Made by a program: the position numbers and the translations under genes. Of a DNA stretch of 32,557 nucleotides, positions 30,432-32,557 are shown piece after piece. The notes under the pieces are model-generated. The model was not told the DNA's origin. It searched no databases and saw only the letters and a program-made list of their open reading frames with translations. This stretch comes from Actinomadura bangladeshensis (GTDB taxonomy: Bacteria > Actinomycetota > Actinomycetes > Streptosporangiales > Streptosporangiaceae): the NCBI RefSeq assembly GCF_004348335.1, contig NZ_SMJW01000079.1:1-32557 (forward strand). Direction: 5' to 3'. Numbering within the stretch: the first letter of the stretch is position 1; each line of letters starts with the position of its first letter.

Positions 30432-30451
30432 GGGACAGGTGACTCTGTCCC
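30432..30451. terminator. Hairpin terminator after the sulfotransferase
   Basis: GGGACAG and CTGTCCC form a perfect 7-bp stem with a GTGACT loop, beginning 8 nt after the stop codon. No T run follows. Confidence 0.55.
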
Positions 30452-30877
30452 CAGGGCAAGGAACGCGGGGCACCCTCGCGCTGGGTGATTCTGGGCGGTT
30501 GTCCGAAATTCTCATGGAACGTGCCGGGCCGGCCGGGACCTCCGCCCGGGCCGCCGCCGCGCGGCTGCTGGGGAACGACGCAGGTGGCGTGCCGCGGGAC
30601 GGCGCGCGGTGGAGAAGCGGACCGCTGGGGCGGGCGGGGACAGCGTTTTCCGATCACGGTCCGCTGGGCCCCTTAACGGCAGGGTTACCAGCGGGTAGGC
30701 GGGGTGCCGTTTTACCGGCCCGCTGACTTAATTTACGGAACAGAGACATGGCCGTGTCCGATCGTTCACCCTGCCACTTGAGGACACATCAAGCGTTTGG
30801 TTGTATCTTGCGTGTTGCTCGTCACCCAATACCTATCGCGATTGATTCGACGATCCTCTGACATAAGGAGGAGTGCG
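30452..30877. other. Leader/promoter region of the ACP gene
   Basis: No supported gene in about 425 bases. From 30616 to 30723 it holds overlapping inverted repeats: AGCGGACC/GGTCCGCT, AACGGCA/TGCCGTT and AGCGGG/CCCGCT. The last two cannot form together. GC falls sharply from about 30720 to 30870, as expected for a promoter and leader. Confidence 0.45.
30778..30806 (+). promoter_or_regulatory. Possible sigma-70-type promoter for the ACP gene
   Basis: TTGAGG (30778-30783) and TTGTAT (30801-30806) are 17 bp apart in the lowest-GC part of the region, 71 nt upstream of the ACP start. The match is only partial to consensus. Confidence 0.3.
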
Positions 30878-31135
30878 GTGACCACATCGGAAACAATTTC
30901 CCACGACGAGCTGCAATCGTGGCTTCTTGACAGGATCGCCTTCTACCTCGACAGGCCCCCGGAAAACATCGATCCGTCGGTCGAACTCGCCCGCTACGGG
31001 GTGGACTCGGTCTACGCGATCAGCATCATCAGCGACATCGAGGACCACCTCCAGGTCGAGGTCGACGTGGCCGAGGCCCGGCGCCGCGAGACCGTGACCG
31101 CCCTCACCGACTACCTGCTCGAACTCCTCGCGTGA
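30878..31135 (+). CDS. Acyl carrier protein
   Basis: An 85-residue carrier protein with the phosphopantetheine attachment serine Ser44 in RYGVDSVYAISI and a four-helix ACP pattern (ELQSWLLDRIAFYL, then IISDIEDHLQVEVDV and TVTALTDYLLELLA). GVDS rather than the DSL of fatty-acid AcpP points to a secondary-metabolism or stand-alone type II carrier. GTG 30878 follows the strong RBS AAGGAGGAG; the frame is open to 30797 but lacks an RBS there. Its stop overlaps the start of an SGNH hydrolase (GTGA), so the hydrolase probably acts on, or together with, the acyl group carried here. Confidence 0.9.
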   Translation: MTTSETISHDELQSWLLDRIAFYLDRPPENIDPSVELARYGVDSVYAISIISDIEDHLQVEVDVAEARRRETVTALTDYLLELLA

Positions 31136-31758
31136 GGGGCGGCCGGCCCGGGGACGGGCCCGTGATGGTGGTCCTCGGCGACAGTGTGGCCGAGGGGCAG
31201 GCCGACCCCGACCCGGCCGGCGGGTGGCTCGGCTGGGCCGGACGGCTCGCCGCCCACCTGGGCATTCCCCGCGAATCGATGCTGAACGTCTCCGATCCCG
31301 GCGCGACGGTCGAGGACGTCGCCCGCGACCAGCTGCCGGCCGTCCGGCACCTGCGGCCCGCCCTGGTGGTGCTCGGCTGCGGCATGAACGACGCGCTGCG
31401 CGGCTTCGAGCGGCCGGCCGCGGCGGTGCGGCTGGACGAGCTGTTCGGCTGGGCCCGCGGGCGCGGCGCGGTGGTGGTGGCGATCCCGGTGCCGCGGCCG
31501 CCGCTGCTCGACCTCTCGCCCATCTCGCAGTTCCGCAAGAAACGGACCGTCCAGCGCATTCACGACTTCAACGCCGAGCTCGACCGCGTCTCCCGCGACT
31601 TCGGAATGTCGTTTCCGGAACCGGCGACGGTGGCGAAAGTCGCTGACCCCGCGATGTGGAGTTCCGACGGAATCCACCTGAATCCGAGAGGGCACGCATA
31701 TGTGGCGGAGGTGATCGCGGAGATTGCGGGAAGCCTGCTCGGGGAGCGGGTGAGCTGA
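31132..31758 (+). CDS. SGNH/GDSL-family hydrolase
   Basis: A 208-residue esterase/lipase-fold hydrolase. Block I MVVLGDSVAEG has the nucleophile Ser18, block III LGCGMNDAL has Asn86, and block V SSDGIHLNPRGH has Asp179 and His182. No signal peptide or membrane segment is visible, so it is cytoplasmic. GTG 31132 overlaps the ACP stop by 3 nt and is too close for an independent promoter. In this position it could be a thioesterase or transesterase releasing acyl groups from the ACP, or an O-acyltransferase; family members do both. Confidence 0.88.
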   Translation: MRGGRPGDGPVMVVLGDSVAEGQADPDPAGGWLGWAGRLAAHLGIPRESMLNVSDPGATVEDVARDQLPAVRHLRPALVVLGCGMNDALRGFERPAAAVRLDELFGWARGRGAVVVAIPVPRPPLLDLSPISQFRKKRTVQRIHDFNAELDRVSRDFGMSFPEPATVAKVADPAMWSSDGIHLNPRGHAYVAEVIAEIAGSLLGERVS

Positions 31759-31791
31759 GCTGAGCCTCGGGGGCCGATCCAGCAGTGTGGG

Positions 31792-32557
31792 ATGCAGATG
31801 AAGAGACCATTCGCGTTCGCGCGCGCGCCCCAGTCGATGATGCTGATTCCGCTGGCTCCCGTGCTGGCCGTCCAGGCGTGGCGGACCGTGCGCCGGACAC
31901 CCCGGCTCGACCCGGCCGGCGGGGACGAGCACGGCTTCGTACCGGGCGCGAACCCCGGCACCGGCCGCCCCGCGTTCCGCGTCGTCGTGATCGGGGAGTC
32001 CACCGCCGTCGGCGTCGGCGCGTCCCGGCACGCCGAGGCCCTGCCGGGCTTCCTGGCCGAGGCGCTGCGCGACCGGCTGCGGCGCAGCGTGGCGTGGTCG
32101 GTCTCCGGTGAGAACGGCGCGACGGCCCGCCGCATCACCGCCGGTCTCGTCCCGCCGGCGGGCGGCACCCGGCCCGACCTCGTGCCCGACCTCGTGGTCA
32201 TCACCACGGGGATCAACGACCTGATCCGGCGCCGCCCGCTGCGCCGCTGGGCCGCCGACGTGACCGAACTGGTCGGCGCCGTGCGCGAGCGGTACCCGGG
32301 CGCGGGCGTGCTGGTGGCGGGCATGCCGCCGGTGCACCGGTTCCCCGCCCTCCCGCGGCCGCTGCGGTACGTGCTCGGCGCCCGCGCGCGGACCATGGAC
32401 CGGATCATGCGGGACGCGGCGCGCGCGGGCGGGGCGGTGCACGCTCCCATGGACGAGGCGATGGCGCGCGACCGCGGGCTGTTCGCCTCCGACGGCTTCC
32501 ACCCGTCGCCCGCCGGCTACCGGGCCTGGGCGCACGACCTCGCCCGCGCCGCCGTCC
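31792..32557 (+). CDS. SGNH-family hydrolase with hydrophobic N-terminus (3' end outside window)
   Basis: At least 255 residues, running off the window. A basic N-terminus and one hydrophobic helix (SMMLIPLAPVLAVQAW, residues 15-30) suggest membrane anchoring or export. Block I is VVVIGESTAVGVGAS with Ser70 (GES instead of GDS, common in this actinobacterial subgroup), block III ITTGINDLI, and block V DGFHPSPAGY with Asp234 and His237. ATG 31792 or 31798 could be the start; both lack a strong RBS. It lies 33 nt after the first SGNH gene, in the same direction, and is probably co-transcribed with it and the ACP. Confidence 0.82.
   Translation, partial: MQMKRPFAFARAPQSMMLIPLAPVLAVQAWRTVRRTPRLDPAGGDEHGFVPGANPGTGRPAFRVVVIGESTAVGVGASRHAEALPGFLAEALRDRLRRSVAWSVSGENGATARRITAGLVPPAGGTRPDLVPDLVVITTGINDLIRRRPLRRWAADVTELVGAVRERYPGAGVLVAGMPPVHRFPALPRPLRYVLGARARTMDRIMRDAARAGGAVHAPMDEAMARDRGLFASDGFHPSPAGYRAWAHDLARAAV

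Noticed and set aside
30432..30451. GGGAC...GTCCC downstream of the sulfotransferase as another DosR box
   Set aside because: Ten bases separate the halves instead of four, and its place right after a stop codon fits a terminator hairpin.
30439..30726. 95-residue + strand open frame
   Set aside because: No RBS, Ala/Gly/Arg-rich composition without motif, and it runs through the inverted repeats of the ACP leader.

Overview
The window is very GC-rich, densely coded DNA from an actinomycete. The gene families support this: an MshC/CysS-type ligase, a DUF2236 (MpaB-like) oxygenase, a DinB/maleylpyruvate-isomerase-like protein, a fused two-domain acyl-CoA dehydrogenase and the DUF6084-type hydrogenase accessory set. 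Together they suggest Streptosporangiales/Thermomonosporaceae (Actinomadura-like). That placement is an inference from gene content, not a database match. I saw no rRNA, tRNA, CRISPR array, insertion sequence or origin. Both ends cut through genes.

Left part (1-4164): a truncated cysteinyl-tRNA-synthetase/MshC-family gene faces a stand-alone CoA-binding domain protein whose upstream region carries two DosR/DevR-like boxes. A serine-kinase-type ATPase (RsbW-like) and a VOC protein follow. Next comes a catabolic locus: an HMG-CoA-lyase-like gene (-) is divergent from a GntR/FadR-type regulator (+), with TTGCATGCAA-type operators in both leaders.

Catabolic operon (4399-10238): class III CoA-transferase, hydantoinase/oxoprolinase subunits A and B, and an N-carbamoylsarcosine-amidase-like cysteine hydrolase, with 28-nt, 1-nt and 4-nt junctions. 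ATP-dependent opening of a cyclic amide or imide followed by amidase cleavage, joined to CoA transfer and lyase chemistry, is the likely theme. A 145-nt stretch without a single T lies between the regulator and the operon. A perfect 28-bp hairpin separates the operon from a convergent TetR gene.

Middle (10308-16605): TetR regulator and divergent DUF2236 oxygenase with an inverted-repeat operator; a DinB-like protein; a protein made of three L7/L12-C-terminal-like repeats; a fused two-domain acyl-CoA dehydrogenase; and an aldo/keto reductase with a MerR-type 19-bp-spacer promoter.

Hydrogenase accessory operon (16957-21065): DUF6084, a partner protein, a HyaD/HycI-type endopeptidase, a 46-residue membrane protein, a ferritin-like helical protein and HypE. 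No hydrogenase structural subunit is in view, and the protease has Gly where its family has a metal-binding Asp.

Minus-strand trio (21119-28918): a YqiJ-like OB-fold membrane protein, a 672-aa flotillin and a 1635-aa coiled-coil AAA+ 'DNA repair ATPase'. This is the best candidate in the window for a poorly described system. Right end (29405-32557): a sulfotransferase, then an acyl carrier protein translationally coupled to an SGNH hydrolase and followed by a second SGNH hydrolase running off the window, probably the start of a lipid or secondary-metabolite cluster.
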